A stretch of DNA of 64,000 bases from Holacanthus passer. Taxonomy: Eukaryota; Chordata; Actinopteri; Pomacanthidae. A model generated the notes under the pieces. That model was not told where the DNA came from and ran no database searches. It saw nothing but the letters and a program-made list of their open reading frames with translations. Positions within the stretch are counted from its first letter, which is position 1. Each line of letters opens with the position of its first letter. Positions 1 through 12,944 of this stretch are shown piece by piece. Both the position numbers and the translations under genes were made by a program. The stretch is from assembly GCA_025331565.1 (NCBI GenBank), contig JAFREQ010000030.1:1116001-1180000 (forward strand), read 5' to 3'.

Positions 1-947
1 CCGCCTCTTCCCCTCCCCTCCCCTCGGTGCAGCATTGTTTAGCATTTAGAGCTGGTTATTGTGACCCTGGGGGATAAGTGGGATGAATGGATACAGTAGA
101 CTCGGGGTGACTAGACAGCATTATCCACAAGTGCACTGGGTCATCAGTTTTTTAACCCTTTCTTTGCAACTCTTCAATTTTAGTTGGTACTCGACCGTGA
201 AGTGTTGTTTCATCCTGACAGGTCGGCCAAAGTAAGTGTTAGCTCGCAGGTATCTCTGACAGATTCCAAACTGCCAGAGGACCATAAATTGGAGTTTGTT
301 AAGGGTGAGGGTAATTCTCTCAGAACATAAGGCACCCAAATCATAATCTCTTAAGTAGCGTCTTGACAGTATCTATGATGTCCCCCATGTCTTGGCAGAT
401 CTGGTCCATGTGTAGAATTTTTCTTTAAGGTGAGGTCCCTCAGTGTTAGGTAGACTGAGCATCAGTAACTTTCATGCTAATTCATTTCTTTAGAGAAACC
501 CTAACCTGTAAGAAATGAGGAAGTTGCATTTAAAGACTGCTACAGACTACAAAGACCCCCTTTCTTACTGCAGAGTGACAAAGCCAGTACTGTTGGTGCC
601 TGGATAAGAATCCAGGCAGAGGCTTGATACTGTACCAGTAGCAGCTATAGATGGCATGAGAGGAAGAGACACCTAATTCTTAAAAAAAGATGACTTTCAG
701 TGGAATGAGTATGAGTAGTATTTGAACAATGTACAAACACTGACATTTCATCCAGGCGTTTTCCCTTTAAACCTCACAGTTAATCATAATTTAATGATTG
801 ATGCCACATCAAGACCATGACAGTCAACAGCTTCAAAACACAAGCTACTAATCTGAATGTCCATCTGGGCACTGCTTGCAGCCTAGATTAGATATGTGAC
901 AAATGCAATATAAGCTGCAAGAACAAAGCTGGCACGAGGTGACTTAC
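1..947. other. ccdc88a intron 2 (partial)
   Basis: No exon of the expected HOOK-domain continuation is visible on the minus strand. A short open frame at 121-339 (minus) has no recognisable family. Nothing else is supported here. Confidence 0.6.
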
Positions 948-1183
948 ATTTGTCTCATTATGTCATTCAGAAAGACTCCATCCAGTAATTCAGAAAAGTC
1001 CAGGTGCATGCCCCCATCATGTGGCACAAATGTCTTCACCTGAATGACAAAGAGAATACAGGATGAGGGGTTTGATTTCACAGTGTCTGGCAGGAAATCA
1101 GAGCCTCCTGCATTACTCACCCAGGTGACAAGTGGGCTCAGCATGAACTGATCCAGGCAGGGCAGAAAAACTCCACTTTCCAT
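948..1183 (-). CDS. ccdc88a: Girdin-like protein, N-terminal HOOK-domain exons (partial, runs off left edge)
   Basis: Two exons are seen: 1121-1183 (starts with ATG, 21 codons, ends ..SPLVTW at donor GTGAGT) and 948-1039 (starts VKTF, ends at donor GTAAGT). They join in phase 0 across an 81-nt intron with a CAG acceptor. The joined peptide MESGVFLPCLDQFMLSPLVTW followed by VKTF and DGVFLNDIM matches the start of the HOOK-type N-terminal domain of the CCDC88 family. The residues before SPLVTWV resemble CCDC88A/Girdin more than CCDC88C/Daple. Girdin is a large coiled-coil scaffold linking actin, microtubules and G-alpha-i signalling; only the first ~51 residues are here. Exon 3 is expected left of position 1, since nothing in 1-947 encodes it. 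A Daple-type paralog is the main alternative. Confidence 0.82.
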
Positions 1184-1750
1184 TTTTACCTAGATTGTGG
1201 GTGATCAGTCTCAACAGAAAATCCCAGCTGTTTGAATCAGGAAAAAGACTGGTAGCAATCTGCCAACTACATCTTCTTCAGAAGTGAGTCAGTCCTGCAC
1301 AAGTGTACCATTCAAGTCGTCCCATCCAGATCATTTAAACTAGTTTGCTGCTGCCACTGCGGCTTAGCTGCTTGTTTACACTCCTCCTGCAACAGCTACA
1401 TCCACAGGGTTTTAAACGTCGCCAGGTCGGTGTTCAAGCACAATCCTGTCCGCATTTTGTCCCGCAACACACACACATACACACACACCAACATCCTCCT
1501 TGGTCCTCTGCTGCAAAGGCATCTGCCGTCACTCCTCCTCCTCCTCACACAGAGTTAGCACTGATGCATGAGTGGTTTTTAAAAATGCTAAACAATTTTA
1601 GCCAAATGTGCTCATCCCCTTTTTAAAAACCACTGAGTCTAGACACCGTCACATGAGATGTCCCGCCCCCTCTGGATTGATGGTTTGAAGCCACTGCAGC
1701 AGAAATGCTAACAGAGCTGAATGTGAACTAGCTTCGCTTTAATCTGTTAC

Positions 1751-1815
1751 CTCGACGACGGCGCCTCCTCCCATCAGCCCCACCGCTGCTAACACCCGCT
1801 AGCCACTTAGCTGGA
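1751..1815 (-). promoter_or_regulatory. ccdc88a: candidate non-coding first exon / promoter of ccdc88a
   Basis: A CpG-bearing, GC-rich block sits ~570 bp upstream of the ccdc88a start codon. Read on the minus strand it ends in CGTCGTCGAG followed by a GTAACA donor, and the start-codon exon is preceded by an acceptor-like CTAG six bases before its ATG. This would make a leader exon spliced to the coding exon. The upstream end (transcription start) is a guess; only the donor position 1751 is sequence-based. Confidence 0.38.
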
Positions 1816-3920
1816 GGTGAGACAGAGACACAGCAGCCAAAACAGGATGTGCTATAACAACTTTTAGTAAAGTTATGAATCTGTTTTTTAAATTAGTGGA
1901 CTATTTTTAATTAACCAGTTTAATCAATTTAGCCAAATCCATCCCGATAAATAACTACAAACAACAAACTACTACAAAGTTTTCCTTCATGTAATTACCC
2001 ATAATTCACTTCTAAATTGATTCCTTCAGCATGATTATCTTATGATGTAGCCTAATATGCTTTTAAGCAAAAAGTATTGTTCAGTATTGAAAATAAAATG
2101 ATAAACTGAATTTAAAAGGGGGTATTTTTTCAAAGACAGACATCCACTGATGTGATGAAGTTCTTCTCTCTGAACCTCCAAACTCATCATGTCCAACTTT
2201 AAATGCAGTAACTACCTGTGATGGTGCTATGGCTCCACCTTGTGTTCAGGACTGGAAGTAAATCAGTGCGTCTGTCATAGATGTCTGTTAGAAATACTGT
2301 AAAAACCTTGTTATACTATACTTTGATTTTACAGTATACTAATAATGTACATAATATAATCACTTGAATTACAATGACTAAACTTGTCGAAATTATAATC
2401 GCAATTTATTTGATAAATCATTAAAGTGAATCATGTAATGCAACAGTCGTGCTATAAATTGGAGGATATAGTCTGTGCTGTTGAACTGTATTGTACAGAG
2501 AGGCGTGTATTATTTAGCCTGCCCTCACTGATGGTATGATGATATAGATTATATACTATATATGGTTCAGTGGTATACAGTTGGAGCAGCGTAGTTATTT
2601 TTCTAAATTTGTTTTGAATGTGATCTTATTTCTTGGCCTAATTTACTTTAACTTATTGTGTGAAAAGTGTTAAATGGCTGTACTTGTTTTGCAAATACGT
2701 ATATTGTATACACACATCATATAACATGCAACATTTTAAAAGACTATAGTCAATTTGTATTAAAAGTGAAACAGATAGTTTGTATTGTTATTTGATCAGA
2801 TTAAATCCAAGTATTCCATTTACTGTGCTGTTTGGATTACTGGACTTTGACTTCCGTGGGATGATAATTCTGTGTGTGGGTTGTGTGAAAGTCACTGTTT
2901 GGTAACACACTACCAGTGGCTAAATTTGGTATAGTTCATTCCAGAGTGTAGATGTAGTATCACACAAACATCAAATGAAACTGAATTCATGCTTTGAACT
3001 ATTTCTAGTGTAACGGAGTAATTTCTTTGACATTGCTCTGTTACTCTTTTTACCAACAGGTGACTTTGCAATAATGCAATATTAGAAATGTGTTGTGGGT
3101 GCAGAGGAGGTTATACACACTGACCTAATTAGATATAACAGTACAGGAAATTATGAACAGTGCTTGGGCAGCACTGCATTATTCAATACTAATTCAGTTG
3201 TCATCCAATTGTTGTAATTTGTGTGTACATGTTGTCCACTCTATGCTTCCCAGTGAAATGATGCTGAAATAACCACAATAACAATTAAAGGTAAAGGTAC
3301 ATTTTATAAAGACAGATGAACATTTTCAATGGGATGATGAACAGCTGTTACATCTGTAAAACTACTGCATTAGCCTGTGCGTGTCAATAAAGAAACTGAA
3401 TTCATTACAAGTGCAGGCAATATAGCATTGAAGTCCTAAATGCAATGCAAATCCAAAAGTAGTAAAAAGTTTATAAAATACATATTAAAACTGTAAACAA
3501 AAATAATGTGTCATCATTAAGTACTAAATGTAATTTGTTGTGGTGAGTTTGATGGAAAATGTTTCTGGACTTAAATATGTTTCACACAGAGCATATTGAT
3601 TTTATAATCAGCATATTGCTTGTCCCAGTATATAGTTTGAATCTGAATATTGCTTTCAATATTCATGCAGCATAGCATGCTCATATAACAGTCAACAGTT
3701 CATTAAGTAGTTAGACACTATTACTGTAACTTGTAACTGTAGTGAGTCAAATTATTACCTCAACACTGTCTTTGCTGACTATAATTGAACCTATTGAAAT
3801 AATGTCAAGCTATAGTCAAGGCTAATAGTGTAAATCACATTCTCATATTGTGTAAATGTGTTGTATCATCTAGAGTATTCAACCTTATGAGGCTTTGGTA
3901 TATATAAAGACATTATGTGC
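1816..3920. other. intergenic spacer ccdc88a to pld5
   Basis: AT-rich sequence between the 5' end of ccdc88a and the stop codon of pld5, both on the minus strand. It should include the pld5 3'UTR. No convincing ORF, RNA gene or repeat was recognised. Confidence 0.5.
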
Positions 3921-6900
3921 TTATAAAGATAAAGGGTTGTTCCACTCGTTTTCCTCCTTAGTCTCCATGTGAATTTTGGCTTGTTGCAGGTTTTTGTATT
4001 TGCCCTGTTGATCTTTGTTTCCTTGCAGACTCTTAGCGTAACGCGACCTCCAGTCTCTTTCAAAAGCAGCCTTGACGTGTTCCAGGATTGTCACTCCTCT
4101 GTCGTGAAGACTATTTTTCATGTTCACCACCAGCCCAACTCCTGCATTAACTGCAAAGTCACTCCCAACCCAGTCATGGTTACCTGTGGATACACAGCAA
4201 ACATTAGACATTGTATCTGTGACAGGTAGTGAGTATCTGGTCCTTGTGTGTCTCAGCGACTGTGGGCGAGTGAGCAAACATTTATAAAAATAAGCTTCTC
4301 TGATTTCTTGTTGAGGATCAGATGAGAAGGTCGATATCATTCTCATATCTCAAAAAATCTGCCAACCAGAACCTTTGTTAGTTATACTATAGGGATAGAT
4401 ATGAGAGAGGTACTCTACCAGTCTTCTAGTGTTAGTCTTGACAAGAAAGAGAATAAGCCTATTTCGCAAAATGTCTGCTACATCTACTACTAAAACTATT
4501 TATTTAAAGAAATATATCACAAAATCAAGATGTTCTGAAAACACCTTGAAACTGTGCAAAGGCAAATAAAACTGACAAAATGTAAACTGAATTGGTTGCA
4601 AACACATTGCCTACCAATGTAGACAGCAGTGTCGGTCACCATGTACTTGTTGTGGTTGAGTCCATGTTGAATATCATCTTTTTGCTCCTTGTGACTAAAA
4701 AACCTCTGCAAAAAAATAGATTTAACAAAGTCAGCATGTAAAGATATCACAGCCATTATTAATCTGAGGTGTCCAGACATTCACTCGAAACAGCTTCCAA
4801 CCACTTAATTCACGTACCACCTCTAATGAACAGTTGTGCAGCTGCATGCAGAGAGACTTGAGGGAGGTGACAAAGTTAAAGGTGAGAGGGTGAGTCTTCT
4901 TCCAGAAGCTTATCAGCAGGCGAACTCTGATTCCTCTCAGTACCACCGCCTCTCTGATCATCTCATCAATAGGCGACCAGTACCTGTTGATGCAGCCATT
5001 GTAATGGGACACTGTCTTACAATCTAAAGGCAATGGTACCCATAATGATGATTTCATTACATTTCTCTACAGTTAATGGAAGTCATCTGTCACAAGGAAC
5101 TATGTTTGTTGTCATGTACCTTGTAACCGAGGTTCCTCTGAAACTCCTGCTCACCAGAGGGAGGTAGTCCGTCACGGATATGAAGATAAATGTCTTTGCA
5201 CTCTGGATGACTTGATAGATGGCATCTACATCTCTGGTGCGGTCTTTAGAGCAGAAGACTTCAGGAGAGGTCTGCAGAAAGGATACATCACTGAGACAAG
5301 TTTGTACCCAAAAATGTGGACAAAAATATGATTTGGACAACTTTAATCTTTAGCTTGTGTCAGTTTAATAAAGGAAAGTTGTCAAAAGTATCTTTTAATT
5401 TGCACCCTTCTGAAATGGGACAATATAATTCGGACTAATATTTTTCCAAAATGCTTGACAGATTCAGCAACATTTCGACAGGGTAAAGGGCAACAAAAAC
5501 AACAAAGCACATTTCTCCTGTCATGTATCACTACTAGTGAGGCACAAGAGCAGGTTGGAGTTGCCAGCAGCTTGTGACAGCATGGCTCCATTAGTTCACA
5601 GAGGATGATAAATGTCCTAAATGCAACTGATAAGCGTCTTGTCGCTTGGAGGGTAACAAGATTCATTACTGTCAAATTAGGCTGAGGTACTGATATATCC
5701 AGACTCAAGATGCTCCTCAGCATGATATTAACATGATTAATCACCCCCTGTGCGTGTCTGTTATTAGTTCCTAATGAAACTTTCACAAGACACTAGTCCA
5801 GAGTCAGGAAATTGGTGCCTTAAGAGGAATATAAACCAGAAGAATTTATTACAGACACAACCTGTGCTTTGTGCATTTTGCATAGAGTCAGTTTATGTTT
5901 TAACACGCAGCACAACAAAGTCGTTCCTCACAGACACATAAGCAGAGGCCTCAGTGGCGTCGAGCTGCAGCTCCAGGGCGTCGTGCCTCCCGTAGAGGGC
6001 TGTAACTCTCTTCGACCAGATGGAGGGGATGTAGTCCCTCTCGTGAAGCTGCCAGTAAAACGAAAAGACTCGGTGGAGGTCCAGAGCCAGACAGCTGCAG
6101 TTATACACCACCACCCCCAGCTCTTTCCTCTGTGGGGCGTCAGACAGGAGCACACAGGAAGAGGTGATGCAGCAGAAAAGTTGCACTCTGGGTGTAGGTG
6201 TGTTCACTGCACAGACATGCTTTAGGAATTAGGTGAAGGGCAAAAGTGATGCTGAGTGATGTGAGAGGATGGGATAATCTAATAGTAGTCATTTAAGATT
6301 ACTACTTTACTAAAGATGTTTATCAAGTATAATATTTACAATGCAAAGTGAACATAGTAATTGTTCTACATTCTAGTTGGGCATATTAACATGTTACCAT
6401 TTACTAACTAGCACTAAACAGCTGAGGCTGATGGGAATGCCATCCGTTTTGCAGGTATTCAGTCATAAACCAACCTGACCTGACTATGAATCAACAAAGC
6501 TATTACTATTCATCCTGAGGGGGACATTAATGTGTGCACCAAATTTCATGGCAAACCCATCCAATAGTTGTTGAGGCATTCACTCAGATTTGCAAACATC
6601 ATCCTCGTGGTGGCGCTAGAGGAAAAGTCAGGGGATCACCAAAGTCAATAGGATTCACCCTCTGGGCAAAATATGTATCATATTTAATGGCAATGCATCC
6701 AATTGTTGTTGAGATATTTTATATCCATAGAGCTGCTAGCACAGGTAAAACTGAGCAAGACAAGCTCTCTAAATATATTCTCGCCTGGTCATTAATTACA
6801 CAGCAGGAATTTATTTAGTGTTTATTCTATTTTGGTGAGTGACCCAGAAAGAAGCACACAAAGACTTCAGTCTCTTCTCCTACCATGTAGAATATACATT

Positions 6901-9900
6901 TAATATACATATAAATCTCAGATTCTGCCTTGATCCCCTTTAGTCTCTCCTCTTTCCTGCCTTCTATCAATTGCTCTGTACACTATGTGTGTGCACACAC
7001 CACACACACACACATTCATACATGTGCCAATTCTTTCCTTCCCTCTGGCTCCTAAGTTAATTACACTGAACAGTAGTTCTACCTCCAGCCAGCGTTGAAG
7101 CATGAAAAGTGCCAGGTAATCACTTCAAGTAGTAGTATGCTAATGCTCCCTGGTTCCCCCTCTATTGTGAATCACATACTAAATGCAAAGTGAAATGCTA
7201 CTTGTCTTTCTGGCCCGCCTCAGACAGCAATCTTAAATCATCCCTGATGCAAATTAAGAGTTGCTGGAGTAACTGCATGACAATGTACAGGTGTACAGTG
7301 GAACTAATCCAGACTCAATGTGATGTTTTAGGTCCCTGTGGAGTGCCAAGGTTATCATTCAATTAAATGCATGTACGTCCAGCTTTTATTTCTCAGGGAC
7401 CAAAAGCTACTGAAGCCATTTTGAGGCCAGAAACAAACTGCAGACCTGACCACGCCTGACTGCAGAGGCTCATTTATCCTCCGTTCTGATTTTACCCTGC
7501 ACGCTCACGTTGTTGATGTTTGTCGTTACCTTGGACAGTGACCTCCAATCCATATCAGCGCTCCCGATGTAAATGTGCTTCCGATCCACTATCCAGAATG
7601 AAGAATGTAGTCCTCCTCTGGTGAGAGCTGTCATATTAAGAAAATGAACCTCTGCATCTAGACATTGTGAGACACAGGGACAGGCAGAGAGTGGTGGGAG
7701 TATGAAAAAGTTTGCAAAAATTAGGTGGTGAGAACTGTGGAAATCTGCCAGTTGGCCTTGGATGCAGGTAGTTTGAGAGGCAAAAGCTTTGAAAGGAAAC
7801 CAGTTAGGTACATTTGCACATTCATGATTTTTTGACCTTCATTGTGAAGTTCGGCAGACATGAAGGTTATATGATGTGCAATGAGCCTCCATCTGTTTTC
7901 CTTGAGACAAATCAGAGATGCTGTAAGTGTTCCTGAGTCTATTTATTAATCTCCTTTATACAGCCATGTGTTTGACAAAGTGTTGAACCTCTCTCCATCC
8001 TCGCTTATGAATGACTGAGCCTTTCCAGGATGAATCTTTCATACCCAATCATGATACTATCACCTGTTACCAATGAACCTGTTTACCTGTGGAATGATCC
8101 AAACAGGTGTTTTTGGATCAGTCCACAACTTTCACAGTCTTTTGTTGCTCCTGTCCCAACTTGTTTGAAACATGTTGCTGCCATCAGATTCAGAATAAGC
8201 AGATATTTACAAAGATCAATGAAGTTGATGAGGCCAAACATTCAATATATTGTCTTTGCACTAGAAAATTATCACTTTCTGTTTTACAAAGCATCCTACC
8301 TTTTTTTTGTCCATATATATTTATATGTATTTATGTATATTGCTCCAAAAATTGTACTAAACTTGTCATAAAATATGGGAATCTTCTTATAAAAACTGGT
8401 TTGTGCAGAGGAACTGTCGTCAGCTGAGCTGTTAGGAGCTATAAATCTTCATTCTGGTTGGTTACAGTGCCATAACAAATTGCTTTTATAAAATGAAAAT
8501 ATGACAGCCACTCACTGTGTGCTGCCAAGGTCTTCAGTTCAGCAGAGTTAGTAAGACTGCTGACAATCTTCAGTTTAACCCCATGAGATTTCAGGCTGAG
8601 CAGCCTCTGGAACAAAAGCTGACCCTGAGGAAGAGAGCGATGTTCTGTATTACTGTGGTTGAGCATTTGAGCAAATGTGTCTTAAAAGGGCAACACTTAC
8701 ATCTCAGCAAGACTAACCTCATTAAAAGACAAATTTACTTGAAAATAATTGCATTTGCTCTTTCGGAACACCTGGGGAATGCAGTTTGTTCATGTTCTGC
8801 AGGAATGTTGGGGGGATGTATTCACACACTCTGCTGTGATGTTGTACCTGTTTGGCGATGCTGGGTGTTGTTTCCAGATCCCAGGGGTTTAAGGCCCAGA
8901 CAGGTGACACCACCTCGACTGAGTGCTTTGCCTGATCCAACAACGTGTGAAAGCCAACGGAGAGAGGGAGGTGGGGTCTGCCGTCCGTGGGGAGGGAGAG
9001 GTCATCTGGAATATTCTCCACGAGCTCGATGCTGAAAGTAACACGTGTACCTTGAGTTTCAGGAGCGTTAAAGGGGAACTTGATTTTACACATCAAGGTC
9101 TCTTTATACGTCTTTAGGAGTGCTATTGCATATGTGAAAAAGTTGTATTAAGCCTTTTGTGGCTCCAGAGGATGATGTGCGAAATCTGATGAATGTCCTC
9201 AAGTGATGCCCCTTGAGGCAGCGCTGGATCTGGGAAGAGTTAGTAAGTGTTTTTACTTACTTGTTATGTAGGGGCCAGGTTTCAGCAAGGAAGAAGAACT
9301 TGGGGAATAAAAAAGACCATATTTCTGATTCTGTTGCATTGTGTTAATCTTTTTTTTTGTTTTCTAACTGTCAATCATGAGTCTAACAATATTATAGGAG
9401 TGCAATGCTGAATTGGTGAAATACTCTTTTAAGAGTGTGCAGAAATACGGCACAATGGGCTCAGTCCACTAATCTCTGATTTGGTGGTTAGATTCCCTGA
9501 CTCCTCCTGTCTACATTTCAAAGTGTCCTTGTGCAAGACACTAGAGCCTAAGTTGCTTCAGATGGACAGGCCAGCATCTTGCATGGCAGCTTAGTCACCA
9601 GTGGTGTGTGATTGTGCGTGTGTGAACGGATGAATAAGAGACCAATTGTCAAGCACTTTGTCTGCTGAGGTAGAAAAGCACATACAAGTGCAGTTTAACA
9701 TTTACTACACTCTTTAGGTAACTACACATTACAATAAGGTTATAAGAGGCTACACAAAATCCTGAGGAACAAATCAAATAAAACAACCTGATAATTTATG
9801 AATGGTAATTGATCCTAAATCGTTCTGAATTGAGGATAATGCAGTAGATAATGACGAGTCCCTGGAAGACAGACTTGGAGATACTATATTCATGAATCAT

Positions 9901-10136
9901 TATGTTATGATGAGTTCACAGATATTTTGCACCATACATGAATGCAAGCCTTATTTTTTTCTTGCCTAGTAATGCTATCATGTCACACTTGCATCTTACT
10001 GGCAGTCACTGCTGCAGTTCTCCTCTGTGATGCCGTCCTCATCGTCCCCCCAAATGTCGACTGATGAAAAGATCAGCGCCACCAGCACGGCGAAGCAGCA
10101 GAGAAGCGCAAAGATGGCAATGCACTTCTGCTGGGT
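3921..10136 (-). CDS. pld5: phospholipase D family member 5 (type II membrane PLD-fold protein), missing first exon
   Basis: Nine exons join in frame: 10000-10136, 8848-9031, 8516-8624, 7530-7651, 5932-6129, 5120-5271, 4818-4983, 4615-4705 and 3921-4183 (stop at 3921), giving 473 residues. All introns have GT donors and AG acceptors and the phases agree. The first exon holds QQKCIAIFALLCCF and the rest of a single membrane anchor, then WGDDEDGITEENC; the lumenal part follows with ELVENIPDDL. Blocks KELGVVVYNCSCL, DVDAIYQVI, LLISFWKKTHPLTFNF and NHDWVGSDF identify PLD5 rather than PLD3 or PLD4. The HKD-1 region reads HSSFWIVD (His kept, Lys replaced) and HKD-2 reads HNKYMVTD (His, Lys and Asp all present). 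Human PLD5 is annotated as inactive. The ~60-residue cytoplasmic N-terminus was not located upstream. Confidence 0.95.
6420..6735 (+). repeat. dispersed repeat family B, copy 1
   Basis: Shares blocks with 23590-23865 and, inverted, with 13500-13735. Common words include GCTGAGGCTGATGGGAATG, CATCCTGAGGGGGACAT and the CAAATTT...TGGCAA.CCATCCAA block. This is an interspersed repeat type I recall as common in fish genomes. The class is not determined from sequence. It lies in a pld5 intron. Confidence 0.72.
7972..8335 (-). mobile_element. degraded MITE-like DNA transposon copy, inverted relative to the copy at 35.8 kb
   Basis: The stretch is an inverted, diverged copy of 35774-36300. For example CCAATCATGATACTATCACC here is the reverse complement of the block near 36070-36090, and the paired block AAACAGGTGTTTTTGGATCA corresponds to one near 36010-36035. 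It lies in pld5 between exons 7530-7651 and 8516-8624. The right end is eroded, so terminal repeats are not clear. Confidence 0.7.
9440..9705 (+). repeat. tRNA-derived SINE-like fragment in a pld5 intron
   Basis: Contains GTGTCCTTGTGCAAGACACT, a GGCCAGCATCTTGCATGGCAG block, a GTGTGTGAACGGATGAATA block and the tail word GTAGAAAAGCACATACAAGT. This word order is that of a widespread teleost SINE with a conserved central domain. An internal Pol III promoter is not well preserved, and the copy is diverged. Confidence 0.6.
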
Positions 10137-11439
10137 CTGGAAGATGAGATACACACACATATTGAGTAAAAGTCTGCGGCACTGTCGAGCTCAACTCATT
10201 CCCAGTTGTTATACAGCAGGTTAACAACTTACATTGACATGGCCGTTAGTTTTGGGTGGTGCACAAAAGGGAAATTATCAGCCCTTTAAATGCTAAAGCC
10301 CTCAGTCGATACTATTGATTAGAGGTTAGGATTCATGATCAATACAACACAACAACTCTATATGTCTTCTTTTGACAGTGGAAACCGTTGATTTGACGAC
10401 CAGGCTGCAGAGGAAACTCTGGAGCAAACCCAACCCACAGGCTTCACAAATCTCACTTTATGCCACAGAGCAGAGGACAAGTGAAGTGGAACGCTCCCCA
10501 GTTGAAGGCAAATTGATACACGCTAAAGCCCAAACTATAAGGAAGACTGGAAAGCTCTGGTCTGTGCGTGTCTGTATACTGCCTGCTTTGTTGTTCAAGC
10601 ACAATCCCAGCTGAAAGAGATTTTATGACCTCTGTGCCAGGGTGGATACGCCCGATGTCGCATTTATGACAGGCTTTATTAAAGGCTGTATTAGTGTGTA
10701 TGTTTGTGCAGTATATGGTATATATATATATATATGTACCGGCTGTAATAAGCTTGGAGTGACAGTTGGTATGGTCAGAGGTTATGATGCTGCAGCCTTA
10801 TTGCCCCCATCCAGCCTGAGGAGACTTGATTTCCACTGTTTAAAAAGTGCAGTCAGGCACTTCTGTTTTGCTTATGTGCACAGATTTTCACCATCTCATT
10901 CCCTTCCCTGTTTGGCTTTGTCTGTTTTGCGAGCCGTCATCACGTCACATTACATATTCTCTTTTGGTGTGTTCGATCAATCACGCGATCCCACTGATAG
11001 GTCTTTACCCTGAAAGATGACTCCCGGCTACAACTTTTACACAATTTGACTATGAAGATGCAGGTTGGAGGATGTTTGTCAACCTCATCTCCCACACGTC
11101 TATACGCTGTCCGTCTCAGTCAATGAGGCTGAAACGCCGGTGCCAGCCGGATGCACCTTACACCCCTCTGCTGTCCACCAAGACCACTGAGCTCTTCATC
11201 ACATTTAGCAGAGTCAAGGACCATGCTTGACTTGTGGATGTCGTGGCTGCCAGGAAATAAAGCCTCATGACACAGAACAAGACTGACAAAGTGAGACAGG
11301 CCAATCGACAGCTACTGATGCAGTAAGATGCAATTATTTCCTTCGCTTCGAATACACAATAACACGCTGGATGATGCATGCTAGGTTTCCACAGCTGTTT
11401 TCCATGCAGTCGAAATAATCTTACACAGCGAGCACTGAG

Positions 11440-12115
11440 TGTAGAGCTGATTAATCAATTACTCAATTATTTGACTGAAAGAAAGCCAGTTGGTAAACAA
11501 AAATGCTCAACCTCAGCTGGTTCCACTTTCTCAAATGAGTGGATTTTCTTCTTTTCTCTGTTTTACATTGTGGTAAATTAAATGACTTTTGGTTTTGTAA
11601 TGCTGTTTGGACCAAACAAGCAATTTGAAGACGTCCTCGTGGGCTTTTTCGATTTCTACTATTATCTGACATTTATAGACTTATTCATTAACTGAAATTT
11701 CATTTGCAAATAATTTCAAATCTATCAGTCAAAAATAAACATTTGCTGGTTTTAGCACCTCATATGTGAGAATTTTCTTTTTGTCTATTTCATGTAAAAG
11801 TAAATTGAATATCTTTGCATTTTACAATGTTGTTTGGACAAAACCAGTAAATTGATTTCATTCTGTAGACTCAAGTCATTAATTGAAATTGAAATTAACT
11901 GGCAACAATTTTGATCATTTATAGAGTCTAAGTCATCTGTCAATCACAAACTGGGTTGAGCCTCTCATATGTGACAATTTTCTTTTTCCTGTTTATATAA
12001 AAGTAAATAGTGCAATATTGTGACAGACAATTTTCTGTCATTTTACAGACTGAAATTCTCTATTGGACGAAATAACTGCTTAATTAACTGATAATGAAAT
12101 CATTAGGTGCAGGCA
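11440..12115 (+). repeat. dispersed repeat family C, two to three tandem diverged copies
   Basis: The pattern TTAATCAATTA / ...GACTGAAA / TTTTCT..TTTTGT / AAGTAAATTGAATATCTTTG / TTGGAC.AAAC / GACATTTATAGACT appears about three times in succession, each ~210-230 bp and each diverged. Related copies occur at 16330-16560 (inverted), 31330-31520 (inverted) and 32850-33160. I know this type as a common interspersed repeat of percomorph fishes; it has no coding capacity. Confidence 0.65.
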
Positions 12116-12900
12116 CCCTCAACTGTGTTATCATACACATGTCTTTTCACTAGATAATAAAGCTTCATCCAGATTAATCAATGAATGAACAATGCAATGG
12201 AAACGAGACGAAAAGCCGAAGGCAAACACGCACTAAAATCCCACCAACACACCAAGTGAGAATAATATCATCTATTAAACAGATGCAGATTGAATGAAGT
12301 GCAGCTGAGGGCTGTAAACATCACCTTCAAGGGCTCCTGTGGGGTCGGTCCCGCCATGAGAGCAGCACTCCTTCAAACTTCTCTGACAGCAGCTCAGTCA
12401 CACATCTCTGTCTGTCTCCCTCTCTGTCTTTATCAGCCAGCCCTCAGTCTGTCCCTCTCTGATGTCTTCACTCTTTGACACTGTCTTCATCCTGCTGGTC
12501 CTTCACTCTCTGTTCCATGTCCTGAGCTGGTTCATCCACCCTCTGACTGCATGCATGTGTGTGTGTTTGTGTGTGTGTGTGAGCTGTATGTGTGCTGCTC
12601 AGTCCCTGCTTTTCGGTGGAGGTGGTGAGAGAGACAGAGAAAGACCAACCCCTCTCGTTCGAACGGCCAATACAGAGCTGTGGCTCTGAGCCCCAGCAAC
12701 CCCCCTCCTCCTCCTCAATTCCTCCCTCCTCTTCCTCTTCTCTCTTTATCTTCCTCTTTTATCTGCCTTGTGAACAAACCTCATCTGGAAGAAAGCAGTT
12801 GGGCTTGGCTTCAGAGGGGAGGGATGCTGAAACGTGCCAATGTGTTTGACAGCTGCTGCAAAACTACCAAATTGTTCTGAACTCATTAGGCGTGACATGG

Positions 12901-12901
<1 letters not shown>

Positions 12902-12942
<41 letters not shown>
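12902..12942. repeat. (CA)n microsatellite
   Basis: About 20 uninterrupted CA units. Confidence 0.97.

Positions 12943-12944
<2 letters not shown>

Noticed and set aside
121..339. Minus-strand 72-codon frame in the expected position of ccdc88a exon 3.
   Set aside because: The peptide lacks the NNDASLR / NLSILV-type HOOK-domain blocks and has no matching splice sites.
10225..10265. Minus-strand GTCAAT followed by GTAAGTTG as a possible donor of the missing pld5 first exon.
   Set aside because: The only nearby ATG gives the wrong phase, the in-frame peptide does not resemble the PLD5 tail, and no acceptor or leader is evident.
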